Shown here one piece after another: positions 17,539 through 25,499 of a stretch of 46,217 nucleotides of DNA. Location of the stretch: positions 1 through 46,217 of the forward strand of contig JAGKWO010000034.1 in NCBI GenBank assembly GCA_021151835.1, written 5' to 3'. A program made the position numbers and the translations under genes. Position 1 is the stretch's first letter. Every line of letters starts with the position of its first letter. The notes under the pieces are model-generated. The model was not told the origin of the DNA, did no database searches, and saw nothing but the letters and a program-made list of their open reading frames with translations. This DNA comes from Gammaproteobacteria bacterium (GTDB lineage: Bacteria > Pseudomonadota > Gammaproteobacteria > Pseudomonadales > Cellvibrionaceae).

Positions 17539-20118
17539 GTGAAAACAATGAATAAAATAATGCGTCACAAAAAATTACCCCTGGCAATTGCGTTGCTCGC
17601 TGCCGGGTGCTCGGCGTCAGTATTCGCACAAACCACAGAAGAACCGGAGGAGATGGTTATTACCGGTATTCGCAGTAGCTTGCAGCAGGCGTTATCAGTT
17701 AAAAAAGATTCCGATGCAATTGTCGATGCCATTAATGCAGAAGATATTGGTGAATTCCCGGATAAAAATATTGCGGATTCATTACAACGGATTCCCGGTA
17801 TTTCTGTGGATCGTATTTGGGGCGAAGGCCGCGACATTTTTGTGCGTGGTACCAACAGTACCATGAACCGTACTTTGATGAATGGCCAAAACGTGGCATC
17901 GGCTTATTGGTGGGCGAACGATAATCCGAGCCGGGGTTTTAACTATTCGATCCTCGCGTCCGAATTGGTTTCGTCGTTGGAAGTGTATAAAAGTCCGGAA
18001 GCGGATATCGATGAGGGCAGTATCGGCGGTACTGTTATCGTGCGCACGCGCAAACCCCTGGACCTTGCGTCTGGCACTATTAATTTATCAGCAGAAAGCG
18101 TGTACAGCGAGTTGCCCGATGTCTGGGACCCGCAACTTTCTGCATTAGGCAGTTGGCAAAATGAAGAGGGCACCTTTGGTGTGCTCGCTTCAATTAATTC
18201 ACAAAAACGGCGCGTGCGCCGCGATGGTTTAGAGGGTTTTGCGGATAACACACTCTACTCGGTAACTGACCAGAATGGTGTGGTAACAAACGATGTTTAT
18301 GCGGTATGGGGTGGTGGCTCCGCAATTTTCCAACAGGAAACGGAGCGCCTGACCAGTAACGCCACAGTGCAATTCAAACCGACCGATGCGTGGGACTTAA
18401 CGCTGAACTATGTCAAATCCGATATGGATTCCGATAACAATAACCAAAACTATTTATTTATGCCGGGCGGTTACAAACTGGCAAATGGGGACCGCGTCAC
18501 CAACCCAAAATTTATTACTACCGGTGACGGAAAAAAAGCCATTGTTGCCGGGACATTTGAAAATCCGAATAGCGGCGGTGCGGCAATCGAGCCAATTTTC
18601 CGCGAAGCTTCAGTAGAATCTGAAGTGCTGGATTTCGATGCAACTTACACGGGTGATAGCTGGACTGCACATGCGCAAATAGGTACGACCAGTGCCGAAG
18701 GTGGCAGTGATCGCGATATGGGTTACTGGTTTGAAGCCAACACCCGCGAGCGCGTTAACCTGGGTAAAAACACCATTGAAATCGAGTACCTGGATATTGA
18801 TCCTAAAGATCATTCCGCGCTGACATTATTAAGTGCGCGCGACTGGATTCGCAAAATGGAAGACGAAGAAAATTATGCGCAACTGGATTTTGAAAAGGAA
18901 CTGGATTGGGGAATTATTACCGGCATTAAAACCGGTATTAAATTCCGCGATGAAACTATTACCAATAATCGCACTGTGGGTTCAACCAACTCTTCCCACC
19001 CAGCCTGGAAAGTGATTACGATGGACCAGGTGTCCGGTGGCCTGACGCCGCGCTTGCATGGCGAAGCCGCTACGGCAGGATCATTGACCCAATATGCCTG
19101 GATTGATGGCAATAAGGCCAAACAAGTTATCGATCCGATGTTTGCCGCCGGTGCAATGACCTACACCTACGATAAAAAAGCGTTCTACGAAATTAACGAA
19201 GAAATTTCTGCGGCCTATGTCAAAGCTGATTTTGAAATCGCGAAATTCCACGGTAATGTCGGCGTGCGCGCGGTGCAAACCGATCAAACATCCAAAGCGT
19301 ATATCGATGGCGAATTAGGTTCCGTGTCACGCAGCTATGATGATTATCTGCCGAGTTTTAACCTGATTTATGATGTGGCGGATGATGTAAAGGTGCGCGC
19401 GGCAATTTCCAAAGTGATGGCGCGCCCGACATTCCAGGATTTGAGTGCGAATATCACCATTAATGCGACGACTTCATCGGCCAGTGCAGGCAATCCCAAT
19501 ATCAAACCATTTTATGCGGATCAATTTGAAGCGGGCGTGGAATGGTATTTTGAAGAGGGCGCGATTTTATCCGGAACTTTCTTCAGTAAAAGCCTGGATA
19601 CGTTTGTGTTTACCCGCACGACGACGGAAACCATTGATGGCGAACAGTTATCGGTAACCAGACCGCACAATGCGTCTGATGGTGCGGATATCAGCGGTTT
19701 TGAAGTGCAATTGCAAAAAGAATTGGGCTCAGGGTTTGGTATGGTTGCTAACTATACGTTTACCGATGCGACTGTGCCTGCCGTAGAAGGCGGACAAAAA
19801 TTGAAACTGCCAGGCAATTCTGAAGACCAGGCCAATGCTTCCGTTTATTACGAAAATGATTCGGTGAGTATTCGCCTTTCCTATAATTTCCGCTCGGAAG
19901 CTTATGGCAATTTGACCTCTGGCTCGCAATTGGTAACGTCAGATTATGATCAATGGGATGCAACGGCCGATTGGGCTGTTAACGATCAGATCACGTTGTT
20001 CCTGACCGCCGTTAACCTTACCAATGAAGTGATCTACCAACACACAGATGATGGCATTCCTGTTGGGTTTTACGAAAACGGTGCGCGTTATAGCCTCGGT
20101 GTAAGAGCCAAATTTTAA
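17539..20118 (+). CDS. TonB-dependent receptor, STN-less paralogue of the preceding gene
   Basis: An 859-residue TBDR that aligns with the preceding receptor through plug and barrel. Shared stretches include NVASAYWWANDNPSRGFNY, DIDEGSIGGTVI, GGGSAIFQQ and NQNYLFMPGG; well over half of the residues agree in the aligned plug region. It lacks the STN domain: after the signal peptide (to about SVFAQ) comes directly the TonB-box-like EEMVITGIRSS. It should therefore transport but not signal through FecR. GTG 17539 has an AAAGG site; ATG 17548 is an alternative. The duplication suggests one receptor senses and the other imports the same or related ligands, which is inference. Confidence 0.92.
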   Translation: MKTMNKIMRHKKLPLAIALLAAGCSASVFAQTTEEPEEMVITGIRSSLQQALSVKKDSDAIVDAINAEDIGEFPDKNIADSLQRIPGISVDRIWGEGRDIFVRGTNSTMNRTLMNGQNVASAYWWANDNPSRGFNYSILASELVSSLEVYKSPEADIDEGSIGGTVIVRTRKPLDLASGTINLSAESVYSELPDVWDPQLSALGSWQNEEGTFGVLASINSQKRRVRRDGLEGFADNTLYSVTDQNGVVTNDVYAVWGGGSAIFQQETERLTSNATVQFKPTDAWDLTLNYVKSDMDSDNNNQNYLFMPGGYKLANGDRVTNPKFITTGDGKKAIVAGTFENPNSGGAAIEPIFREASVESEVLDFDATYTGDSWTAHAQIGTTSAEGGSDRDMGYWFEANTRERVNLGKNTIEIEYLDIDPKDHSALTLLSARDWIRKMEDEENYAQLDFEKELDWGIITGIKTGIKFRDETITNNRTVGSTNSSHPAWKVITMDQVSGGLTPRLHGEAATAGSLTQYAWIDGNKAKQVIDPMFAAGAMTYTYDKKAFYEINEEISAAYVKADFEIAKFHGNVGVRAVQTDQTSKAYIDGELGSVSRSYDDYLPSFNLIYDVADDVKVRAAISKVMARPTFQDLSANITINATTSSASAGNPNIKPFYADQFEAGVEWYFEEGAILSGTFFSKSLDTFVFTRTTTETIDGEQLSVTRPHNASDGADISGFEVQLQKELGSGFGMVANYTFTDATVPAVEGGQKLKLPGNSEDQANASVYYENDSVSIRLSYNFRSEAYGNLTSGSQLVTSDYDQWDATADWAVNDQITLFLTAVNLTNEVIYQHTDDGIPVGFYENGARYSLGVRAKF

Positions 20119-20159
20119 TTTTCTCTCCGTGATGTTAAGGCTTTTTTTAAAGCCTCTTT

Positions 20160-20184
20160 GCCCGGCTGAATGCCGGGCTTTTTT
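20160..20184 (+). terminator. Rho-independent terminator of the TBDR gene
   Basis: GCCCGGC (20160-20166), loop TGAAT, GCCGGGC (20172-20178), then TTTTTT (20179-20184). A textbook intrinsic terminator 41 nt after the stop codon. Confidence 0.9.
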
Positions 20185-20293
20185 ATGCCAGGTTACAAAT
20201 TAAAAAATGGCCGGTTGGATTATTTGTGATCCCGGGGAACGGGAGGATTTAATTATGCGTGCGCGCAAGGAAATATAAATAAACAAAATGACC

Positions 20294-20324
20294 AAAAAAA
20301 TAAAGCCAGCAGTTGCTGGCTTTA
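20294..20324 (-). terminator. Rho-independent terminator of the chemoreceptor gene
   Basis: TAAAGCCAGC (20301-20310), loop AGTT, GCTGGCTTTA (20315-20324). On the - strand the stem is followed by seven T (complement of 20300-20294). It lies 16 nt beyond the - strand chemoreceptor stop. Confidence 0.88.
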
Positions 20325-20340
20325 TTGCAGCGGGAAAAAA

Positions 20341-21834
20341 TTACACTTTGAAATTATCGATTTGTTTTTTCAATTCGCTGGTTTCATTAATCAGCTGGCT
20401 GCCGCTGTGGTTAACAACCTGGGCGTTTTGCACCACGTTTTCGGACAGGCCATGAATGGCGGTGATATTTTTACTGACTTCGTTAGCTACCGAGCTTTGT
20501 TGGTGTGAGGCGGTGGCAATTTGATGGTTCATGTCGTTGATAATGCCGATATTCGCACGGATTTTATCGAGTGCACTACCGACTTTGGATGCGGTATCAA
20601 TCGTTTCGCGCGCAGAGGAGGTACTGGTGCTCATCGCCTGGTGTGCTTCATCGGCCGCGCGTTGGAGCTGCACGATAATGGATTCAATTTCTTCGGTGGA
20701 TGAACGGGTTTTCTGCGCAAGTGAACGCACTTCATCAGCTACTACCGCAAAACCGCGGCCTTGTTCACCGGCGCGCGCTGCTTCAATCGCGGCGTTAAGC
20801 GCAAGCAGGTTGGTTTGTTCGGCGATGGTTCTGATGACTTCCATTACCGAGCCGATATTGACGGAGTTATTTTTCAGGACCTGGATTTTTTGCGCAGTAG
20901 ATTCAATTTGCCCGGTCAGGCGGTTTACGTTTTCCAGTGACAAATTAACGATGGTGTTGCCCTCTTCCGCCAAAATGCTGGTGGCATTGGTGCGTTCGGC
21001 GGTGTCGCCAGCGTGACGGGCGATTTCGGTTGCCGATGCAGAAAGTTCTTCCACGGCAGTCGCGACCAGTTCGATTTCACGCAACTGTTGCGAGGTGGAA
21101 TTTACGGTGCTTTCGGTGGCGCTACTCATGGTGTTGACGTTAGTGCGTACCTTGTCATTTACCTGCACCACATTGCGAATGATATCGGCGATATGCTCCA
21201 TTACCCGGTTGAAATTATGGGCAAGTGCGGCGATTTCGTTTTGGCTGTCAGTCGGCAAGCGGCGAGTCAGATCGCCACCGCCATCGGCGATAGTGGCGAG
21301 TGAACGTGTAACTTCATCCACAGGGGCCAACACCAGGTTACGAATCAGGAGATAAACGGTGATCAAACTGGCTGCCAGTAACGCGAGTACGGTAAATATA
21401 TTGGTCTGGATCTGGCTAGCCAGCGTGTCCTTTAATTCCTGGGTGGAAAACGTAATGTCATAGCTGCCGATAGTGTTGCCGTTGTACACGATGGGGACGG
21501 CTGCGCGCGTAATCTGGTTATCGCTGCGCTCATCGTCGTCGCTCGCCTTGGCCAGCGATTGGCCGCGGTGATCCACAAAACTTACGGATGTGACCAATGA
21601 GGTATTCACCAGGGATTTGGCGATGGCTTCAATTTGTTGGAAATCATAGGCAAATACCGCTTCCAGGATGGAGCTGTTGGTGAGTTCAATCATGGCGGAG
21701 GTTTCTGCTTCCAGTTGTTTTTCCAGATCCGCCGAGGCAATTTTGTAGTTGGTGAAAGCGACTAACGCAGCAATAGCAACCATTGCGATGGTTAACACCA
21801 TCATCAATTTGGTGAGTAACGATTTTTGTACCAT
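20341..21834 (-). CDS. Methyl-accepting chemotaxis protein
   Basis: A 497-residue chemoreceptor: membrane segment near 8-30 (LMMVLTIAMVAIAALVAF), a periplasmic sensor of about 130 residues, a second segment near 165-185 (VLALLAASLITVYLLI), HAMP (to about 240) and a signalling domain with the conserved tip EQTNLLALNAAIEAARAGE and RGFAVVADEVRSLAQKT. The ligand is not predictable. The start chosen is the ATG at 21834, which follows GGGGGA at 5 nt; the frame extends upstream to 21876 without a better site. Monocistronic, with its own terminator downstream. Confidence 0.93.
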   Translation of the reverse strand: MVQKSLLTKLMMVLTIAMVAIAALVAFTNYKIASADLEKQLEAETSAMIELTNSSILEAVFAYDFQQIEAIAKSLVNTSLVTSVSFVDHRGQSLAKASDDDERSDNQITRAAVPIVYNGNTIGSYDITFSTQELKDTLASQIQTNIFTVLALLAASLITVYLLIRNLVLAPVDEVTRSLATIADGGGDLTRRLPTDSQNEIAALAHNFNRVMEHIADIIRNVVQVNDKVRTNVNTMSSATESTVNSTSQQLREIELVATAVEELSASATEIARHAGDTAERTNATSILAEEGNTIVNLSLENVNRLTGQIESTAQKIQVLKNNSVNIGSVMEVIRTIAEQTNLLALNAAIEAARAGEQGRGFAVVADEVRSLAQKTRSSTEEIESIIVQLQRAADEAHQAMSTSTSSARETIDTASKVGSALDKIRANIGIINDMNHQIATASHQQSSVANEVSKNITAIHGLSENVVQNAQVVNHSGSQLINETSELKKQIDNFKV

Positions 21835-22157
21835 GTTTTCCCCCGAAATCATTCGGAATTCAGTTTTTATTAGCATCAGTTGTTATTGGCGGCAGGGAGA
21901 TCTTTTTCCATGCCGGCCTGTACGGTCCAACTGCCTTGTCTCGGGTTAACACATCTAAAAGTTATAAGAGCTGTAGTAGTGGTTGCCAAGTTCGGCTTGA
22001 AAACCCGGTTAGCTGAGTATAGACACAGCTTTTCAAAGCTGCTTGAGGGAAGGGGAAAGTTGAGTAAAGAAGTTTAAGGCGCCAACCTGGCACCGGGGAA
22101 AGCGGGCCCGGGAGCGGGCCCTCTGTTTAAAAAGGCTTAATTATCGTTGAAGAAGGC
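21835..22157. other. Intergenic region with GC-rich hairpin
   Basis: No gene is seen here. A GC-rich hairpin, GGGCCCG (22104-22110), loop GGAG, CGGGCCC (22115-22121), lies 37 nt downstream of the - strand ntrC stop and may be its terminator, although no long U-run follows on the - strand. The remainder should hold the chemoreceptor promoter, which I could not pinpoint. Confidence 0.5.
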
Positions 22158-23594
22158 TTAATCATCCCCCTCGATATCCGCATCATTGCCGCCCGCCATA
22201 CCCAATTCCTTCAGTTTGCGTGTGAGGGTGTTGCGCCCCCACCCCAGCAAATTGGCGGCATCGCGCTTGCGTCCGGCGGTGTATTTCAGGGCGGTTTCGA
22301 TCAATGCGCGCTCAAAAGTGGGTACAGCTTCGCTGAGTAATTGGTGTTGGCCGCGGGTCAGTGCCTGGTCGGCCCAATGCCGCAAGGCTTTTTCCCAATC
22401 GTCCGCCGGGGTGCTGGTTTCTTTATTTTCCAGCAGTTCGGGCGGTAAATCCTCCACATGAACTTCGCGGCCGGAGGCCATCACCGTAATCCAGCGGCAG
22501 GTGTTTTCCAATTGGCGAACATTCCCCGGCCATTGCAGTGAGCAGAAGTATTCCTCGGTTTCCGGCAGCAATACTTTGGGATCGACATTCAGCTCGGTGG
22601 CGGCTTTATGAAGGAAGAAGCGCGCCAGTTTGGGGATGTCCTCGCGGCGGTTGGCGAGCTTGGGGATATGGATACGGATAACATTCAGGCGGTGGAACAA
22701 GTCTTCGCGGAAACGGTTATCGGCCACCAGGGTTTCCAGGTTTTGGTGGGTGGCGGCGATGATGCGCACATCCACTTTCACTGGCGTGTGGCCACCGACG
22801 CGATAGAACTCGCCATCGGCTAAAACGCGGAGCAGGCGGGTTTGGGTTTCGGCAGGCATATCGCCAATTTCATCGAGGAATAAAGAACCGCCGTTGGCTT
22901 GTTCAAAACGCCCCTGGCGTTGGGCTGCCGCGCCGGTAAATGCACCTTTTTCGTGCCCGAACAGTTCGGACTCCATCAAATCCTTGGGAATCGCGGCCAT
23001 ATTGAGTGCAATAAATGGCTCGTTGCGGCGCGGGCTATGGCGATGCAATGCGCGCGCTACCAGTTCTTTACCGGTACCGGATTGGCCATTGATCAACACC
23101 GTAATATTGGATTGGGACAAGCGGCCGATCGCGCGGAAAACTTCCTGCATCGCCGGGGCTTCGCCGATGATTTCGGTATTGGTCTCAACGCTGTTTTCCG
23201 GCGCATGTTCGCTTTTTTGCTCCTGCGCATGGGCGAGCGCGCGTTGGGTAACAGCAACGGCATCATCGACATCAAAGGGTTTGGGCAGGTATTCGAAAGC
23301 GCCGCCCTGATAGGCCGCTACGGCGCTATCCAGATCCGAATGGGCAGTCATGATGATGATCGGAATCTGCGGATGGGTATTGTGCAGGTTGCCCAGCAAT
23401 GTCAGGCCATCGGTCCCCGGCATGCGGATATCGCTGATGATCGCATCGGGCGTATCGCGATTAAGCTGGTTCATGGCGCTGTCGCCTGAATCAAACACAC
23501 GGGTTTCTATATTCGCTTGTTGCAAGGCCTTTTCCAGCACCCAGCGGATCGAGCGATCATCATCGATGATCCAGACTTTATTAGACTTCTGCAT
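22158..23594 (-). CDS. ntrC: Nitrogen regulation response regulator NtrC (sigma-54 activator)
   Basis: NtrC activates sigma-54 promoters such as glnA under nitrogen limitation. The 478-residue protein has a receiver domain with phospho-acceptor D55 (ISDIRMPGTDG), an AAA+ domain with Walker A GQSGTGKE, the sigma-54 contact loop GAFTGA, LDEIGDMP and RFREDLFHRLNV, and a C-terminal Fis-type helix-turn-helix (RKRDAANLLGWGRNTLTRKL). It overlaps the end of ntrB by 14 bp, a typical coupled pair. Also called glnG. Confidence 0.97.
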   Translation of the reverse strand: MQKSNKVWIIDDDRSIRWVLEKALQQANIETRVFDSGDSAMNQLNRDTPDAIISDIRMPGTDGLTLLGNLHNTHPQIPIIIMTAHSDLDSAVAAYQGGAFEYLPKPFDVDDAVAVTQRALAHAQEQKSEHAPENSVETNTEIIGEAPAMQEVFRAIGRLSQSNITVLINGQSGTGKELVARALHRHSPRRNEPFIALNMAAIPKDLMESELFGHEKGAFTGAAAQRQGRFEQANGGSLFLDEIGDMPAETQTRLLRVLADGEFYRVGGHTPVKVDVRIIAATHQNLETLVADNRFREDLFHRLNVIRIHIPKLANRREDIPKLARFFLHKAATELNVDPKVLLPETEEYFCSLQWPGNVRQLENTCRWITVMASGREVHVEDLPPELLENKETSTPADDWEKALRHWADQALTRGQHQLLSEAVPTFERALIETALKYTAGRKRDAANLLGWGRNTLTRKLKELGMAGGNDADIEGDD

Positions 23595-24654
23595 GTTGGG
23601 CTTCCATTGGTAAGTAGAGCGAGAAACGGGTTTTGCCCGGCTCGCTTTGGCACTCGATGAGGCCGTGGTGTTGATGGATAAGGTGTTGGGAGATGGTCAA
23701 CCCCAGGCCAGTGCCTTCGGCGCGGCCGGTGATCATCGGATAGAAAATGTTTTCAATCATGTCCGGCGGAATGCCGGGGCCGTTATCAACCACATCCACC
23801 CGGCACACCAGTGGATGGTGCTTGCGGCCAATGGTGTATTGGCGTTGGATGCGGGTGCGCAACTGGATGACGCCGTTGACGATATTGGCTTCCACCAGCG
23901 CCTGCATGGCATTGCGGACGATATTGAGCAGGGCCTGGATCAACATCTCCTTGTCGCCTTGCATGTTGGGAATACTGGGGTCGTAATCGCGTACGATTTT
24001 GATCGCATCACTGCTTTCGGCCTTGATGATATTGGCTACGCGCTCAATCGCTTCATGGATGTTGAGCGATTGCCATTTCGGTAATTGGTTGGGGCCGAGC
24101 ATGCGGTCGACCAGGTTCCGCAGGCGGTCCGCTTCATCGATGATAATACTGGTGTATTCGGCCAGCCCGGAGTTGGGCAGCTCGCGCGCCAGCAACTGGG
24201 CGGCGCCGCGAATTCCGCCGAGGGGATTCTTGATTTCATGGGCCATGCCGCGCACCAGGGTGCGGGTGGTTTCGTGGGATGTGGTGAGCATTTCCTCGCG
24301 GCTGATACGCAGCAGGCGATCAATTGGCTGGATCTCGATAATCAGGCCTTCATGGTCGCCAAACGGTGTGACTGTGTAATCGACAGTGAGGGTGCCGCCG
24401 CTGAGCAGACGCCACTCCGCATGGCGTTTGGTGTAATGGTTGGCTTGCGCTGCCGCCATTTTCAACTGGCGGTCAGTCTCATCGGATTCATAGAAAAAGT
24501 AGGTGATAGGTTCGCCGGTATTACTCTCGCAGCTCATCGCCAGCAATGCTTCGGCGGCCGGGTTCATGTGACATAGCAGCAGGTCGGTATCCACCAGCAC
24601 AATTGCTGTGCTCAAGCTATCCAAAATAGGTTTATAGATATCGCGTGGACTCAC
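23581..24654 (-). CDS. ntrB: Nitrogen regulation sensor kinase NtrB
   Basis: NtrB phosphorylates or dephosphorylates NtrC according to PII signals. The 357-residue soluble kinase has an N-terminal PAS domain (about 10-115, TAIVLVDTDLLLCHMNPAAEALL), the dimerisation/phosphoacceptor motif AHEIKNPLGG with H139 (the same number as in E. coli NtrB) and a GHKL ATPase domain (NIVRNAMQAL, VVDNGPGIP, GTGLGLTIS). There is no membrane segment. It precedes and overlaps ntrC. A near-perfect NtrC site lies about 150 bp upstream, so autoregulation is likely. Also called glnL. Confidence 0.97.
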   Translation of the reverse strand: MSPRDIYKPILDSLSTAIVLVDTDLLLCHMNPAAEALLAMSCESNTGEPITYFFYESDETDRQLKMAAAQANHYTKRHAEWRLLSGGTLTVDYTVTPFGDHEGLIIEIQPIDRLLRISREEMLTTSHETTRTLVRGMAHEIKNPLGGIRGAAQLLARELPNSGLAEYTSIIIDEADRLRNLVDRMLGPNQLPKWQSLNIHEAIERVANIIKAESSDAIKIVRDYDPSIPNMQGDKEMLIQALLNIVRNAMQALVEANIVNGVIQLRTRIQRQYTIGRKHHPLVCRVDVVDNGPGIPPDMIENIFYPMITGRAEGTGLGLTISQHLIHQHHGLIECQSEPGKTRFSLYLPMEAQHAEV

Positions 24655-24789
24655 CGGGTTTTGCTCTCCTGAACGCCTCTACAATGGGCACATGGCTTAC
24701 TGCAAAAACCAAACCAAGTGGCAAAACGGCGGGATTTAACGGATTTAGCAGATAAAGCTGTCCATTATGGGGCTTTTCGGGAAAATCAT

Positions 24790-24806
24790 AGCACCAATTT
24801 GGTGCA
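24790..24806 (-). promoter_or_regulatory. NtrC-binding site upstream of ntrB
   Basis: On the - strand the sequence is TGCACCAAATTGGTGCT, matching the NtrC consensus TGCACC-N5-GGTGCA at all but the last base. It is nearly the same as the strong glnA enhancer site of enteric bacteria as I remember it. It begins one base after the stop codon of the DUF4124 gene, 136 bp before the ntrB start, fitting NtrC control of ntrBC itself. Confidence 0.75.
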
Positions 24807-24807
24807 T

Positions 24808-25344
24808 TTATTTCGGTGTGGGCACTGGTGGGGCAGCTTTTTTAATGATTGGGCGCATAAGGCTCACAGAAACCGGGGCAGACGTGCCCAATGATCGACC
24901 ATCGGCATCTATCGCTTCCACGGCGAGGGTATGGATGCCCCGTGGCGCATCTTTTACGATGATGTTGGTTTGGGTGGTTTCCTCCAGTAATTCGCCGTCC
25001 ATGAAGTACACCAGCAGGTGTCCATCCTCGAGTTGCGGGGTCACTGTGATGGCAATGCCCAGGTCACGCTGGCCGACGGGAATGATAAGGTCATTGCGCG
25101 GGCTGACAATTTTGATCTGGTAGCTGATTGCCGCTGGTTGCGACTGGAAGGAATCAGCGGGCGTTGATTGGGGCACCGGTGGCGGGCCGGGCACGGTATT
25201 GATTTCGCGCAGCTCCACTTTTTGTGCTTTTTCATCCTTGGGATTATCGGTGTAGATTACGCGGCCGTTTTTATCCACGCTTTTATAGACATCCGCCATC
25301 ATCCAGGGGCTGATCAACATCAGACACAATAAAAAGAAACGCAT
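24808..25344 (-). CDS. DUF4124-domain exported protein
   Basis: A 178-residue protein with a signal peptide (RFFLLCLMLISPWMMA) followed directly by a DUF4124 domain (about 17-50, VYKSVDKNGRVIYTDNPKDE), a proline-rich linker (VPGPPPVPQSTP) and a C-terminal Ig-like beta domain (IKIVSPRNDLIIP, HTLAVEAIDADGRSLG). The function is unknown. Genes of this type are, from memory, often found between glnA and ntrBC in Pseudomonas-like bacteria. Here it directly precedes ntrB but is separated from glnA by about 10 kb of other genes. Confidence 0.85.
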   Translation of the reverse strand: MRFFLLCLMLISPWMMADVYKSVDKNGRVIYTDNPKDEKAQKVELREINTVPGPPPVPQSTPADSFQSQPAAISYQIKIVSPRNDLIIPVGQRDLGIAITVTPQLEDGHLLVYFMDGELLEETTQTNIIVKDAPRGIHTLAVEAIDADGRSLGTSAPVSVSLMRPIIKKAAPPVPTPK

Positions 25345-25394
25345 GACATGAACCTCAGGAAATGATTACCCAAGAGTAGCCTTACCGGTGGCAA

Positions 25395-25431
25395 AGAAAA
25401 AGCCCGCAAAGTTTCCTTCGCGGGCTTTTTC
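25395..25431. terminator. Bidirectional terminator between the giant gene and the DUF4124 gene
   Basis: AGAAAAAGCCCGC ... GCGGGCTTTTTCT: stem GCCCGC (25402-25407) with GCGGGC (25420-25425), extended by A and T runs on the outside. On the - strand it would end the giant gene's transcript, about 75 nt past its stop. Confidence 0.85.
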
Positions 25432-25499
25432 TGTGTTGATTGGTAAGAAAGTGTGTCAGGTCACTTTCTTACGGGTATTGCTAAAAGCGGCTGGCGCTA

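Noticed and set aside
25395..25431. Repeat-rich GCCCGC hairpin considered as part of a CRISPR or REP element
   Set aside because: A single copy with A and T runs on both sides is a plain bidirectional terminator.
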